From a virus: DNA of 64,000 bases. Made by a program: the position numbers and the translations under genes. Below, one piece after another: positions 14,133 through 22,810 of the stretch. The notes below the pieces were generated by a model. The model did not search any database and had not been told where the DNA came from. It was given only the letters and a program-made list of their open reading frames with translations. The stretch is from positions 1-64,000 of IMG/VR virus record IMGVR_UViG_3300035660_000007. The stretch is one strand, 5' to 3'. The first letter of the stretch is position 1. Each line of letters starts with the position of its first letter.

Positions 14133-15497
14133 ATGACACAGGCAACGGCGGCAGAGACGCGCTACAAGATGGCGGGGGCGGCCTTCAACGTCGAGGACAA
14201 GAAGGCCCGGATCATAGAGGGCTTCGCCAGCACCGACGCCCTCGACCTGGGCAATGAGATCGTGGAGCTGGACGCATGGGGGGATGAGGTGCTGGCCGAG
14301 TTCATGGCGAACCCGCAGTTTCTGTTCTGCCACGACCCCGCGATGCCGCTGGGCGGCGCGCTGGCCGTCGAGCGCCGCAAGGGCGGGCTGTGGGCGCGCC
14401 TGCAGTTCAGCCAACGCGCCACCCTCGCGGACGACATATGGGGCATGGTCGACGAGGGGTTCCTCAAGACCCTTTCGATCGGCTACATGCCGGCGGAGTA
14501 CGCGGAGCCGACTGATCGGACGGAGCCGAGGCGCATCCTGCGGATGGAGCACCTGTTCGACATCAGCATCGCGCCCATCCCGATGAACCCCGAGGCCACG
14601 TTCGACGTTGTCCGCAAGGGGTTCGAGCGCGGCGACCCGCGCATGTTCAAGGCCTTCGACCCCGCCGACCTCGTCAGGATGCTGAAGGCCGGGGCGGCGG
14701 ACCTGCGGGCGCTGAAGGGCGCGGTGGCAGGCCACGAGACGGCGAAGGCGGACGAGGGCGACGAATGGGACGGGGCCGCGGCGGTCGCGAGCCTGCAGAA
14801 GTGGGCGAGCAGCGACGGCAGCGGCGACAAGGACAAGATCAACTGGGCCAAATACCGCCAGGGGTTCACCTGGTTCAACGGCGAGGACGCCGAGAACATC
14901 GGGGCCTACAAGCTCCCGCATCACAAGGCCGACGGGGGCCTGAAGGTGGTGTGGCGGGGCGTGGCCGCGGCAGCCGCGGTCGTGATGGGCGGGCGCGGGG
15001 GCGTGGACATCCCGGAGGGCGACATGGACGGGGTGAAGGCGCACCTCGGCCGGCACTACGCGCAGTTCGACAAGGAGCCGCCATGGGCGGGGAAGTCGGC
15101 GGTCCTACCGGTGACCATAGAGTTGAAAGAGGGTCGGATTCTTAGCGCCAAGAACGAGGGGCTGATACGCGAGGCGCACGAGCGCCTCGGGCGCGTGCTG
15201 GAGACGCTGGGGGAGCCGAAGAAGGCGGAGGATGCAACGATCGCGGCCACTGACGGACTGGTCGCGGCCATGAAGTCTGACGGGGCGGGCGATCAGCCCG
15301 CCGCGGGCGGCGCGGCCCCCGATGCGGGGGCGGCGGTGCCCGACGGACAGGACAAGGGCGACGAGGGGCAGGGCGAGCAGCCCGAGGCCAGCGTCGTCGA
15401 CCTGCTGGCCGACGCGCCGGGGATGCCGACGGACCCGGTGCTGCGCGAGGCCACCAGGGCGGCGCTCAGGGTGAGCCAGGGTGCCAGGGACAGTTGA
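14133..15497 (+). CDS. Prohead protease (HK97 / S78 family) with C-terminal extension
   Basis: Residues about 15-165 form the HK97-type prohead serine protease: RIIEGFASTDALDLGNEIV, the catalytic His in FCHDP (H67), and Ser in LKTLSIGYMP (S115). It would cleave the capsid delta domain. A second domain near residues 205-315 (WASSDGSGDKDKINWAKYRQ, KLPHHKADG, GGRGGVDIPEGD) resembles a domain seen attached to phage head proteases; its role is unknown. The tail is Ala/Gly/Glu-rich and probably disordered. The 454-residue length is long for the family because of these extensions. Confidence 0.9.
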   Translation: MTQATAAETRYKMAGAAFNVEDKKARIIEGFASTDALDLGNEIVELDAWGDEVLAEFMANPQFLFCHDPAMPLGGALAVERRKGGLWARLQFSQRATLADDIWGMVDEGFLKTLSIGYMPAEYAEPTDRTEPRRILRMEHLFDISIAPIPMNPEATFDVVRKGFERGDPRMFKAFDPADLVRMLKAGAADLRALKGAVAGHETAKADEGDEWDGAAAVASLQKWASSDGSGDKDKINWAKYRQGFTWFNGEDAENIGAYKLPHHKADGGLKVVWRGVAAAAAVVMGGRGGVDIPEGDMDGVKAHLGRHYAQFDKEPPWAGKSAVLPVTIELKEGRILSAKNEGLIREAHERLGRVLETLGEPKKAEDATIAATDGLVAAMKSDGAGDQPAAGGAAPDAGAAVPDGQDKGDEGQGEQPEASVVDLLADAPGMPTDPVLREATRAALRVSQGARDS

Positions 15498-15819
15498 GGG
15501 TCGCGCCCGCAGGGGCGCGACGGTCGGCGGGTCGGGTTACACCGGGCCGCGCCGCGAGCCGGAGACGGCCGAGGAAGACCGGCGGCTCCGGGTCCAGGGG
15601 CGCAGCGGCGCGCGGACGAGGACGATCACGTCGTTCGCCGGGCCGCACGACCCTGAACAATACAGGGCGGCCATGCTCGCCGCCCGCCTGAGAGTCATGA
15701 AGGACATCTTGACGAAAGGTCTGACGAAGCGGTTCCACGAGCTGCTCGGCGAGGGAATGTCCCCGCAGGAGGCAATCGCGGAGCTGGACGGGGCCGCCAA
15801 AGGAGAGGACGATGCCTGA
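15481..15819 (+). CDS. Hypothetical head-region protein
   Basis: GTG start at 15481 overlaps the protease end, and the stop overlaps the capsid start by 8 nt. The 112-residue product is Arg/Glu-rich with a helical C-terminal half (MLAARLRVMKDILTKGLTKR). No family is recognised. A shorter form starting at the internal ATG near 15673 is possible. The overlaps on both sides support it being a real gene. Confidence 0.55.
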   Translation: MPGTVEGRARRGATVGGSGYTGPRREPETAEEDRRLRVQGRSGARTRTITSFAGPHDPEQYRAAMLAARLRVMKDILTKGLTKRFHELLGEGMSPQEAIAELDGAAKGEDDA

Positions 15820-17158
15820 GGAAAAGGACGAGAAGAAGGACGGCGGGGCGAGCGCGACTGCGACCGCCACGCCTCCCCCCGCGGCCCCGACCGTGGAGGA
15901 GAAGGCCAGGAAGTATGACGACCTGATGTGGCAGCAGCAGCTCGCCGACTTGGCCGAGAAGAAGGCCGACGAGATTGCCAAGCAGGTGCTGGCGGCGAAG
16001 GTCGGGACCGACGCGTCGCTGGCTCGCATGATCGAGCAGGCCCTGGCGAAGCGCCTGCCCGCGAACATGCCGACGGCCGCGGGTGCCGAATGGCAGCCGC
16101 GACTGATGTTCCCCGCCGGCGTGCGCGTCGCGGAGGACGCGTTCGGCAATCTGACGCCCGGCCAGAAGCAGCTGGCGGACAAGATGCTGCTGGCCGTCAC
16201 CGAGGGCCGCAAGTCGCTGAACACCGGGGTGGCAGGCCAGGGCGCGGAGTTCGTTCCGCGCGAGCTGGCCGCCGAGCTGTGGGAGTGGATCGCCGAGCGG
16301 TCCGTGTGCCGCCAGCAGTTCAGGGTGATCGTCATGCCCACCGACCCCTACGACCTGCCGGTCTCGATGGCGGGCGTCAGCGTCTACAAGGCCAGCGGCG
16401 AGTGCAGCAGCACCACGACCAGCCAGCCGACCACCGCGAGGCGGACCCTCGACGCCGTCAAGATCATGGCGGACGTCGAGATCTGCGAGGAGTTCAATGA
16501 GGACTCCATCATCGCGGCGGTGCCGTGGGTGATGCGCGACATCACCAAGTCGTTCGCGCAGGCCGAGGAGAACGCTTGGATAAACGGCGACGTGAACGTC
16601 CCGAACATCTCGGCGATCAACCCGGCCGGCAACAGCGTGCTGGCGTGCTTCAGCGGCATCCGCCGCCTGGTGTTCGACGGCGCGGCCGCCTGGCGCATCA
16701 ACGGCGCGGGCGGCATGGTCGCGGCGTTCCGCGGCCTCGAGACGGTCCTGCGGCCCTACTGGGACGACCCGACGGAGTGCGTCTGGCTCATAGACGCCCT
16801 CGCCCGGGTCAACATCGGGACGACGCTGGAGTTCACCTCGGTCGAGAAGATCGGGGCGGGCTTCGCGTTCAACCTGAAGGGCCTGAGCGGCATCTTCGAC
16901 GGGACGCCGACCGCGCAGTGCGGCCTGCTGCCCGCCGTGGACGCCACCGGGATCATCAACGCGAACGCGGCCCTCAACACCACGCGGCTGTCCATCCTGG
17001 CCTACAAGGATGCGGTGGTGCTGGGCGACAGGCGCAGGCTGACGATCCGCACGGACTTCGACGTGCGCCGCGACGCGCTGTACGTGGTCGGCACCGAGAG
17101 GATCGCGATCGCGTTCCCCTACGGCGCCGGCAGCGTCGGCTACGTCTACGGCTACTAG
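15812..17158 (+). CDS. Major capsid protein (HK97 fold)
   Basis: A 448-residue protein placed after portal and protease. The first about 100 residues are charged and helical (VEEKARKYDDLMWQQQLADL), fitting a scaffolding delta domain removed by the protease. The remainder has typical capsid features: a GVAGQGAEFVPRELAAELWE N-arm, the SVCRQQFRVIVMPTDPYDLP strand, EEFNEDSIIAAVPWV, and a C-terminal RTDFDVRRDALYVVGTERIA. Fold assignment is by context and pattern. Confidence 0.88.
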   Translation: MPEEKDEKKDGGASATATATPPPAAPTVEEKARKYDDLMWQQQLADLAEKKADEIAKQVLAAKVGTDASLARMIEQALAKRLPANMPTAAGAEWQPRLMFPAGVRVAEDAFGNLTPGQKQLADKMLLAVTEGRKSLNTGVAGQGAEFVPRELAAELWEWIAERSVCRQQFRVIVMPTDPYDLPVSMAGVSVYKASGECSSTTTSQPTTARRTLDAVKIMADVEICEEFNEDSIIAAVPWVMRDITKSFAQAEENAWINGDVNVPNISAINPAGNSVLACFSGIRRLVFDGAAAWRINGAGGMVAAFRGLETVLRPYWDDPTECVWLIDALARVNIGTTLEFTSVEKIGAGFAFNLKGLSGIFDGTPTAQCGLLPAVDATGIINANAALNTTRLSILAYKDAVVLGDRRRLTIRTDFDVRRDALYVVGTERIAIAFPYGAGSVGYVYGY

Positions 17159-17216
17159 GCCGCAGGGCCGAGCGGAGCGTAGAGGATTAGGGCGATTGAC
17201 AGCCGCCCCGAATGGC

Positions 17217-17241
17217 GCGGGGCCGGCCCCGCCGGCCCCGC
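17217..17241 (+). terminator. Strong hairpin after the capsid gene
   Basis: GCGGGGCCGGC pairs perfectly with GCCGGCCCCGC over 11 bp with a CCC loop, followed by CCTTT. It lies between the capsid stop and the next ribosome-binding site. It could attenuate read-through or stabilise the abundant capsid mRNA 3' end. The T-run is short, so full termination is uncertain. Confidence 0.6.
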
Positions 17242-17267
17242 CCTTTCACCTTTGCAGGAGGAACGAA

Positions 17268-17369
17268 ATGGCCGTCGAAAAGGGCTGCTACGACACGAAG
17301 GACGTGAAGGCCGGGTGCTGTGCGACCAAGGGCGGGTCGCGCCGCAAGAAGAAGCGCCCGAAGCGCTGA
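17268..17369 (+). CDS. Tiny Cys/Lys-rich protein (33 aa)
   Basis: ATG at 17268 is 6 nt after a perfect AGGAGG. The product reads MAVEKGCYDTKDVKAGCCAT and ends in a run of Lys/Arg. Three cysteines and the basic tail suggest metal or nucleic-acid binding. It lies directly after the capsid hairpin, a place where decoration or minor head proteins often lie. The function is unknown. Confidence 0.65.
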   Translation: MAVEKGCYDTKDVKAGCCATKGGSRRKKKRPKR

Positions 17370-17409
17370 GTCGGCCCGCGCGCCCCCGTCGAACTACGAG
17401 GAGGACGGC

Positions 17410-17883
17410 ATGGACACGGTTCGCATTCGGCACGAGGGCCCGGGCTACAACGAGCCCGCCCAGGTCCTGAAGGACGGCACGATGGGCGTGGGGCTGATGA
17501 ATCCGGGCGACGAGCGGGACGTCTCGCCCCAGACGGCGGCCCGCCTCATGGAGAGGTTCCCGGAGGGCTGGTTCGTGATAGTCGCGCCGAGCGGGAAGGC
17601 GGCACCGGAACCCAAACCCACGAAAGATGAGCCCGCGAAGGTCGCGCCGCGCGCGCGTCCCGAGAAGGAGCAGCCGCGGCAGGGCGGCCGGTTCGTCTCC
17701 CGCGAGCCGACGGGCGCACCAGCGCAGGCCTCGTCGGAACCCCCAGCGGAGCAGGAGGCCGCGGCCCCAGCCCCCTCAGCGACCCAGGACGCGGCTCCCG
17801 CTCCGCTGCAGCCTGGCGGCGGGCAGCAAGAGGCCCTGCGGCCCGGCCGCAGGCTGGGCGCGCGCAAGGCGCCGGGGGGCTAG
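17410..17883 (+). CDS. Hypothetical protein with disordered Pro/Ala tail
   Basis: Start MDTVRIRHEGPG at 17410 with AGGAGG upstream. The first about 60 residues form a compact beta domain (MGVGLMNPGDERDVSPQTAA, EGWFVIVAPSG). The rest is Pro/Ala/Glu-rich and ends basic, probably disordered. It lies between the capsid and connector genes and may be a head accessory protein. Confidence 0.7.
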   Translation: MDTVRIRHEGPGYNEPAQVLKDGTMGVGLMNPGDERDVSPQTAARLMERFPEGWFVIVAPSGKAAPEPKPTKDEPAKVAPRARPEKEQPRQGGRFVSREPTGAPAQASSEPPAEQEAAAPAPSATQDAAPAPLQPGGGQQEALRPGRRLGARKAPGG

Positions 17884-17886
17884 GCC

Positions 17887-18498
17887 ATGCCCGAAGTCCT
17901 CGACCCCTACGCCCTGACGACCCTCGCGCGCGTCAAGGCGATGTTGGGCATCACGGGCAGCACGCACGACGACGTTCTGACGCGCCTCATCAATGCCGTC
18001 AGCGCCTACATTGAGAAGTACGTCGGTCGCGGCATACTGGCCCGCGACCATGACGCCTACTACCCGAGCGAGCACGGCGACTCCTTCCTGATCCCGGAGT
18101 TCCCCATCAACAGCGTCGCGGCGCTGGCGATCGGGACGGTCGGCGGGACCTACACGGCCTACGGGGCGGCGGACGAGAACGACGACTGGAGTTGTGACTA
18201 CAAGGTTGGCATCCTCTACGTCCATTCCACCCGGTTCTACACCGACGTGCGCGGCGTGCACCTGCAGTACAACGCTGGCTATGCCGCGACGCCGCACGAT
18301 CTGGAGGAGATGTGCATCCGGCTGGTCGTGAACCGCTACCAGCAGGGCGGCACGACGAGCACGCACGAGGTCGAGAGCGAGCGCGTGGGCGACTACTCGG
18401 TGTCCTATCACTTCAGCGACGCCGACCTGACGGACGTGGACCGCGAGATATTGGGCATGTACCGCCGGTGCGAGCCCGGCTGGGGGAGGTCGGCGTGA
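17887..18498 (+). CDS. Head-tail connector (gp6-like)
   Basis: A 203-residue protein with the helical start of gp6-like connectors (LARVKAMLGITGSTHDDVLT, LINAVSAYIEKYVGR), then a beta region and a long helix (DLEEMCIRLVVNRYQQGG). This family forms the ring beneath the portal. Its position three genes after capsid fits. It overlaps the next gene by GTGA. Confidence 0.8.
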   Translation: MPEVLDPYALTTLARVKAMLGITGSTHDDVLTRLINAVSAYIEKYVGRGILARDHDAYYPSEHGDSFLIPEFPINSVAALAIGTVGGTYTAYGAADENDDWSCDYKVGILYVHSTRFYTDVRGVHLQYNAGYAATPHDLEEMCIRLVVNRYQQGGTTSTHEVESERVGDYSVSYHFSDADLTDVDREILGMYRRCEPGWGRSA

Positions 18499-18833
18499 GC
18501 GCGACGATGCTGAGGCCGCTATCCGTGACGTTCCAGCGGGAGCGGGGCGCGGGCAAGTGGACGCTGCAGGCATGCATCTCGTCCGGCGTGCTCGCCCGCG
18601 TGTCCGAGGCGGCCCTGCGCGAGGTGCTGGTGGCGGCCGCGGAGGACGCGCTGATGATCGTGCGGCAGGGCTTGGGCGCGGGCGCGGGCGCGGGGGAGCA
18701 GAACGGGGGCGGCCCCTCGCGGGAGGTCGGGGAGGACTTCGTGGACGCCTGCGATCTGCGCGCCGCCGCGCAGGAGATGGGTTCCGGCCTAGCCGCCGAA
18801 CTGCGGCGTCGCGCCGGGCTGGCGGGGAACTGA
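18495..18833 (+). CDS. Hypothetical connector-region protein, 112 aa
   Basis: GTG start at 18495 overlaps the connector stop (GTGA). The product has an N-terminal beta segment (LRPLSVTFQRERGAGKW) and a helical centre with a Gly/Ala-rich linker. No clear family is recognised. Context suggests a head-tail joining role. Confidence 0.65.
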   Translation: MSATMLRPLSVTFQRERGAGKWTLQACISSGVLARVSEAALREVLVAAAEDALMIVRQGLGAGAGAGEQNGGGPSREVGEDFVDACDLRAAAQEMGSGLAAELRRRAGLAGN

Positions 18834-18834
18834 C

Positions 18835-19173
18835 GTGGCGCTGACCGACCACCTGCCGCATGCCGCCGCCGTCCACAGGCGCTCGGAGGTCGCCGACGCC
18901 TTCGGGGGCTTCAGCGAAACCTTCGGGCAGGTCATCGCGGCGTGGAAGTGCAGATTGTACTTGGGGCGCGACCCGTTCCTGCAGCGGCCGGCGCCCGGGC
19001 AGGAGGACAAGAAGGTGCTGCGGCTGATCGGGGAATACGCGGACGTGCGGACGGGCGACCGGCTGCTGATCGACGCGGTCTGGTACGTCGTGCGGACGGC
19101 CTGGCCGGTCCACTGCAGCGGACTATCGCCGGCCCACCACGTCGAGGGCGTGGCGGAGCAGTTGAACCAGTGA
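18835..19173 (+). CDS. Head closure / head-tail adaptor protein
   Basis: GTG start 1 nt after the previous stop. The 112-residue beta-rich protein has the shape of head closure proteins: an N-terminal helix, then FGQVIAAWKCRLYLGRDP, VLRLIGEYADVRTGDRLLID and VWYVVRTAWPV. This sequential pattern of a short beta barrel ending in a W-Y-V-V strand is common to phage head-tail adaptors. Confidence 0.7.
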   Translation: MALTDHLPHAAAVHRRSEVADAFGGFSETFGQVIAAWKCRLYLGRDPFLQRPAPGQEDKKVLRLIGEYADVRTGDRLLIDAVWYVVRTAWPVHCSGLSPAHHVEGVAEQLNQ

Positions 19174-19189
19174 CATATCAAGGAGAAGA

Positions 19190-19735
19190 ATGATGAGGAA
19201 GACGCATCACGCGAAGGCGACCGTCCGGCATCTCGACGGGCGCGGGAACGTCCTGTACCAGGAGGACGGCATCCTGAACGTCTGGCATGATGAGGGCGAG
19301 CTGTACCTGCTCTCGCTGGCGTTCGCAACGGGTTATTCGCTGTACGGCAGCCCGACCGTGGCCAACATGTACATCGGCCTGGACGCTAGGGCATCGCTGG
19401 CCGAAGCCGACACGCTGGCCTCGTTGTCCGGCGAGCCGTCCGGCAACGGGTACGCGCGCCAAGCGGTGAGCACGGCCGGCACCGGGGCGGGCGGGCAGGA
19501 CTTCGTCATCACGCAGCCAGCGGCAGCCTACCAGGCGAAGACGAAGACCGTCACGTTCACGGCGAGCGGCAGCGCGTGGGGGGAGGTCAAGAACTGCTTC
19601 CTCTGCACGCACCTCAACGCCGTATCCCCTGCCCAGGGCCAGCGCCTGCTCTGTAGCCTGACGCTGAGTGTGCCGCGGACGCTGCAGGTCGGCGATAGCC
19701 TGCAGGTCGACATGACGATCGGGATTTCAGAATAG
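19190..19735 (+). CDS. Hypothetical virion protein, 181 aa
   Basis: AGGAGAAG precedes two adjacent ATG codons at 19190 and 19193. The protein is beta-rich (GNVLYQEDGILNVWHDEGEL, YQAKTKTVTFTASGSAWGEV) and ends with a DSLQVDMTIGISE strand, like small phage surface or tail-fibre-associated domains. No firm family. It directly precedes the repeat protein. Confidence 0.65.
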   Translation: MMRKTHHAKATVRHLDGRGNVLYQEDGILNVWHDEGELYLLSLAFATGYSLYGSPTVANMYIGLDARASLAEADTLASLSGEPSGNGYARQAVSTAGTGAGGQDFVITQPAAAYQAKTKTVTFTASGSAWGEVKNCFLCTHLNAVSPAQGQRLLCSLTLSVPRTLQVGDSLQVDMTIGISE

Positions 19736-19754
19736 ACGGCGGCGGTAAGACAAG

Positions 19755-21896
19755 ATGGCGCTGGCTTTCGGGGCATCCGGGCAGGCAAAGGCGGCGACCA
19801 ACCCAGTCACGCTTTCGTTCACCTGCCCCGCAAACACGCGGGTATTGGTGATAGGGCTCGCGGTTGGCAGCCTGACGGCTAGGGCAGGCACTCCCACCTA
19901 CAACGCCCTGCCGATGACGCAGGCCTACGCCCGCCAGCAGGCGGCGAGCGAGGTGGCGGCGGAGATGTGGTATCTCGTCAACCCGCCCATCGAGTCAGCC
20001 TACGACATCAGCGTGCCCAACGCCGGACTGCTGAGCGTCAGGGTCATAGCCTCCTGCTACACCAGCGCGACGGCCACGGGCGCGGCCCTCGATGTCGCCA
20101 ACGGTCAGGCGGGCACGATTCTGAATCCGTCCACATCCGTCACGACGGCGGCCGACGGGGACGCCATCGTCGACATCATGGCGAACTCTCTGAATACCGC
20201 GGAGACGGGGCGCAATCGGACGCTACTCTATGCCACGGACGAGGGAACATGGAATTCGGCGGCGCAGTATGCGTTGCAGGCGACGCACGCCACCATAGCG
20301 TTCAGCCACACCATCGCCGCCGCGAGCTGGGGCCACATCGTCGCCGCCTTCAAGGAAGCCACGACGTACGACGAGAAGGGCAAGTCGCAGGCACTGCTAG
20401 CCGCGCAGGGCAACAATGCGGCCGCCCTGCGTAAGGAATCGCGTTCCCAGGGCGTGCTCGCGTCGCAGTCGCGCGCGGATACTGCGGCTCGGAACGAGAT
20501 CGGGCGGTTGATCGCGCTGTTGCTGCCGCAGGCGCGCGCCGCCTCCGCGACCCGGAACGAATCGGGGCGCACTCAGTCGGTTTCGTTCGCGCAGTCCCGC
20601 AGCGACTCCAGGGTCTTCCTCGAAAGCCGGCCGCAGGCCGTAACCGTCGCGCAATCCGGCATGGACGTGGCCTATCGGGTGGAAACCCGGGCGCAGGACT
20701 TGTTGGCCGCGCAATCGCGGAGCGATGCTCGAACGCTCCACGAGATGATGATGCAGCCTATACTAGCCGCGCAAGCGCATGCCGACGTCGCGCAGTGCGT
20801 TGAAGCGCAACCAGAGGTCTTGCTGATACCACAATCGGGCACAGATGTTGCGGACCTCGTGGACGCGCGGGCGCAGGTATTGAAGGCCGCGCAGGGACGC
20901 GCCGACAGCGCGAGGTTTGCCGAGGCGCGGATGCAGGCGCTGACCGCCAGCCAGTCCCGGTCGGACGCAGCGCAATGGGCGGAGCCGGGGCGGTCGCAGG
21001 CATTGGCGCTGATGCAAGGCGAAAGCGATGCGCAGTTGCTGGTCGCATCGCATTCCCAGATGCTGCTGGCGGGGGCAGATCGGCAGGATCGAGCGGGCTG
21101 GGTCGAGACCCGGACGGCGCCCATGATAATCGCGCAGGTCTGCGCGGGGCGGGCCATCCTGCGGGAGAGCGAATCGCAGGCGATTCTCGCCCCGCAGGGG
21201 CGATCGGACGCGGCTGTCCGGGCGGATGCGACCTTGCAGGCCCTGCGGTTCGGGCACCAGCAAGCGGACGCAGCGGTCCTCGTCGAGGGTCGCAGCGGAG
21301 CGCTGCTGTTCATGCAGAGCGAAACCGACGTGCCGTCGGGCGCGTATGAATCGCCCTCGCAGACGATACTGCTGGGCGTGGCGCGCGGTGATGCGGCGAT
21401 GCGGGTCGAAGAGCGGGCGCAGCAACTGCTGACGATGCAGTCGACATCTGCCGGCTGTTCAGCGGTCGAGGATAAGGTGCAGACGCTGACCTGCGTGCAA
21501 TGGCGGTCGGACGCGGCGCTGCGAATCGAGGCGCGTTCGCAGTCGCTGCTCTGTACCCAGGATCGTACCGATTCCTACCAGATGGGCGGGTGGTACGAGG
21601 GCGTCACGCAGACGGTCCTCGTGTGGCTGGCGCGCCGGGACGCGGCCCGCCTGTTGGACGCGACCTGGGCGCATGTGCTGCTGGCCCAGGCGCGGGGCGA
21701 GCGCGCGGGATACGTGGAGCGGCGCAGTCAGACGCTCGCGATGATGGAGGTCGGGCGGGACGCCGTGCCGGCTCCCCCGCTGCGCAGGTCGGCGGCGCTG
21801 AGTGCGGGCGTGGCAGCCACTGCAGCCATTCCGGCCGGCGTGGTCGCGCGCCAGACGGCGCTGAGCGTCCTTGCATCCGTCGAAGGCCAAATATAG
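19755..21896 (+). CDS. Repeat protein with N-terminal adhesin-like domain
   Basis: A 713-residue protein. The first about 205 residues form a beta-sandwich-like module (TRVLVIGLAVGS, EMWYLVNPPIESAYDIS, WGHIVAAFKEA) that resembles domains on phage and bacterial surface proteins. From residue about 210 it consists of some 22 imperfect tandem repeats of about 20 residues with the pattern SQ-x-LLxxQ-x-R-x-DAA-x4-E-x-R. The end is Ala/Val-rich (LSAGVAATAAIPAGVVA). No known repeat family is recognised. It may be a virion-surface fibre or adhesin. Confidence 0.75.
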   Translation: MALAFGASGQAKAATNPVTLSFTCPANTRVLVIGLAVGSLTARAGTPTYNALPMTQAYARQQAASEVAAEMWYLVNPPIESAYDISVPNAGLLSVRVIASCYTSATATGAALDVANGQAGTILNPSTSVTTAADGDAIVDIMANSLNTAETGRNRTLLYATDEGTWNSAAQYALQATHATIAFSHTIAAASWGHIVAAFKEATTYDEKGKSQALLAAQGNNAAALRKESRSQGVLASQSRADTAARNEIGRLIALLLPQARAASATRNESGRTQSVSFAQSRSDSRVFLESRPQAVTVAQSGMDVAYRVETRAQDLLAAQSRSDARTLHEMMMQPILAAQAHADVAQCVEAQPEVLLIPQSGTDVADLVDARAQVLKAAQGRADSARFAEARMQALTASQSRSDAAQWAEPGRSQALALMQGESDAQLLVASHSQMLLAGADRQDRAGWVETRTAPMIIAQVCAGRAILRESESQAILAPQGRSDAAVRADATLQALRFGHQQADAAVLVEGRSGALLFMQSETDVPSGAYESPSQTILLGVARGDAAMRVEERAQQLLTMQSTSAGCSAVEDKVQTLTCVQWRSDAALRIEARSQSLLCTQDRTDSYQMGGWYEGVTQTVLVWLARRDAARLLDATWAHVLLAQARGERAGYVERRSQTLAMMEVGRDAVPAPPLRRSAALSAGVAATAAIPAGVVARQTALSVLASVEGQI
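20384..21765 (+). repeat. Tandem 60-bp coding repeats
   Basis: About 22 to 23 consecutive units near 60 bp each. Examples at the protein level are SQALLAAQGNNAAALRKESR, AQVLKAAQGRADSARFAEAR and SQAILAPQGRSDAAVRADA. Conserved positions are S/A-Q, L-L/V, A-Q, R-x-D-A and E-x-R. The units have diverged strongly in DNA, so expansion is not recent. Confidence 0.8.
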
Positions 21897-21908
21897 GAGG
21901 GCGAAGCG

Positions 21909-22199
21909 ATGCCGGACTTCCACGTCGGGGATTACGGCGGAATGATAGAGGTGGCATTGACCCAGGCGGGCAAGCCCTTCGACCCGACGGGGGCCGCGGT
22001 CACCGTCGTCTTCTATGCGTCGGGGACGGTCAAGCCCGCGGTCTCGATGGAGGTCATGGCACCGCTGGCGGCGGGCAAGGTGCGTTACGCGATTCCGAAG
22101 GGGCTGCTGGACGTCGAGGGCGACTGGCGGGCCAAGCTGACGGTGACGAAGCCGGATGCCATCCTGCAGGCGTGGTTCGAGTTTTCCGTCGGCGCTTGA
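21909..22199 (+). CDS. BppU-like / Ig-like baseplate domain protein
   Basis: A 96-residue protein that follows the domain pattern of the N-terminal part of phage baseplate upper proteins: DYGGMIEVALTQAGKPFDPT, AAVTVVFYASG, VRYAIPKGLLDVEGDWRAKL and a final AWFEFSVGA. It forms a stand-alone beta-sandwich. TAGGAGGGCGAAGCG precedes the ATG. Confidence 0.7.
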   Translation: MPDFHVGDYGGMIEVALTQAGKPFDPTGAAVTVVFYASGTVKPAVSMEVMAPLAAGKVRYAIPKGLLDVEGDWRAKLTVTKPDAILQAWFEFSVGA

Positions 22200-22215
22200 A
22201 GATGGGAGCGTGGGC

Positions 22216-22494
22216 GTGTCGAACCCGAAGGTATTGGAGACGCCGCTCGAGGCCCAGGTTTCGCGGCTCGATGAGGTCGTGCTGCAGGCGTGGCGCTGTA
22301 ACATCTGGCCGGGGCCGGACCCCTCGGTCATCAGCGAATATGTGGCGGTGCTGCGCGGCAGAGGCTTGGCGGCGGACGTACAGGCGGGCGACGTGCTGAC
22401 TGTGGCGGCGCGGCGCTACCGGGTGGCGCGGGCTTGGCCCGCGCGCTGGTGCGGGTTAGTGAACGTGACGGAGCTAATCGTCGAGGAGGAATAA
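22216..22494 (+). CDS. Hypothetical protein, 92 aa
   Basis: GTG at 22216 is chosen for the GGGAG 7 nt upstream. The protein has a helical start (LETPLEAQVSRLDEVVLQAW) and a small beta domain (LTVAARRYRVARAWPARW). The second part looks like a head-tail or tail terminator type barrel. No family is firm. Confidence 0.55.
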   Translation: MSNPKVLETPLEAQVSRLDEVVLQAWRCNIWPGPDPSVISEYVAVLRGRGLAADVQAGDVLTVAARRYRVARAWPARWCGLVNVTELIVEEE

Positions 22495-22495
22495 G

Positions 22496-22807
22496 ATGGC
22501 TGGAAAGGATGCTCCGGTAAGGAGCAGGTGGCAGGGTGGTCGTTGTGCTAGCCCCGACGCGAAGCGCAGCTGGGAGGACGGGCAGGCGCTCGCGGCCGAG
22601 GTGAAGCCAAGTCTGGTCGCGGAGACGAGCCAGATCAAGGTGGCGAAGCGCAAGGGCGAAGCCTGGCTGACGAAGTGCGGGTTCCACGACGTCGGGGACG
22701 CCTTCGCCTATGCAGTGTCCGCGCTTCTCCAGGGCGCGGCGGATGAGGTGGAGGTCGTCGCGAGGTTCCGGTTGCGCCTCAGGAAGCCGCGCGCCAAGAA
22801 GGTATAG
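22496..22807 (+). CDS. Hypothetical protein, 103 aa
   Basis: Starts MAGKDAPVRSRWQGGR with AGGAGGAATAAG upstream. The protein is Lys/Arg-rich with one hydrophobic helix (FHDVGDAFAYAVSALLQGAA) and a basic end. Unknown; located among head-tail joining genes. Confidence 0.55.
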   Translation: MAGKDAPVRSRWQGGRCASPDAKRSWEDGQALAAEVKPSLVAETSQIKVAKRKGEAWLTKCGFHDVGDAFAYAVSALLQGAADEVEVVARFRLRLRKPRAKKV

Positions 22808-22810
22808 GGC

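Noticed and set aside
20672-21425. Long minus-strand frames opposite the repeat protein
   Set aside because: They mirror the 60-bp repeats and have no promoter or ribosome-binding site.
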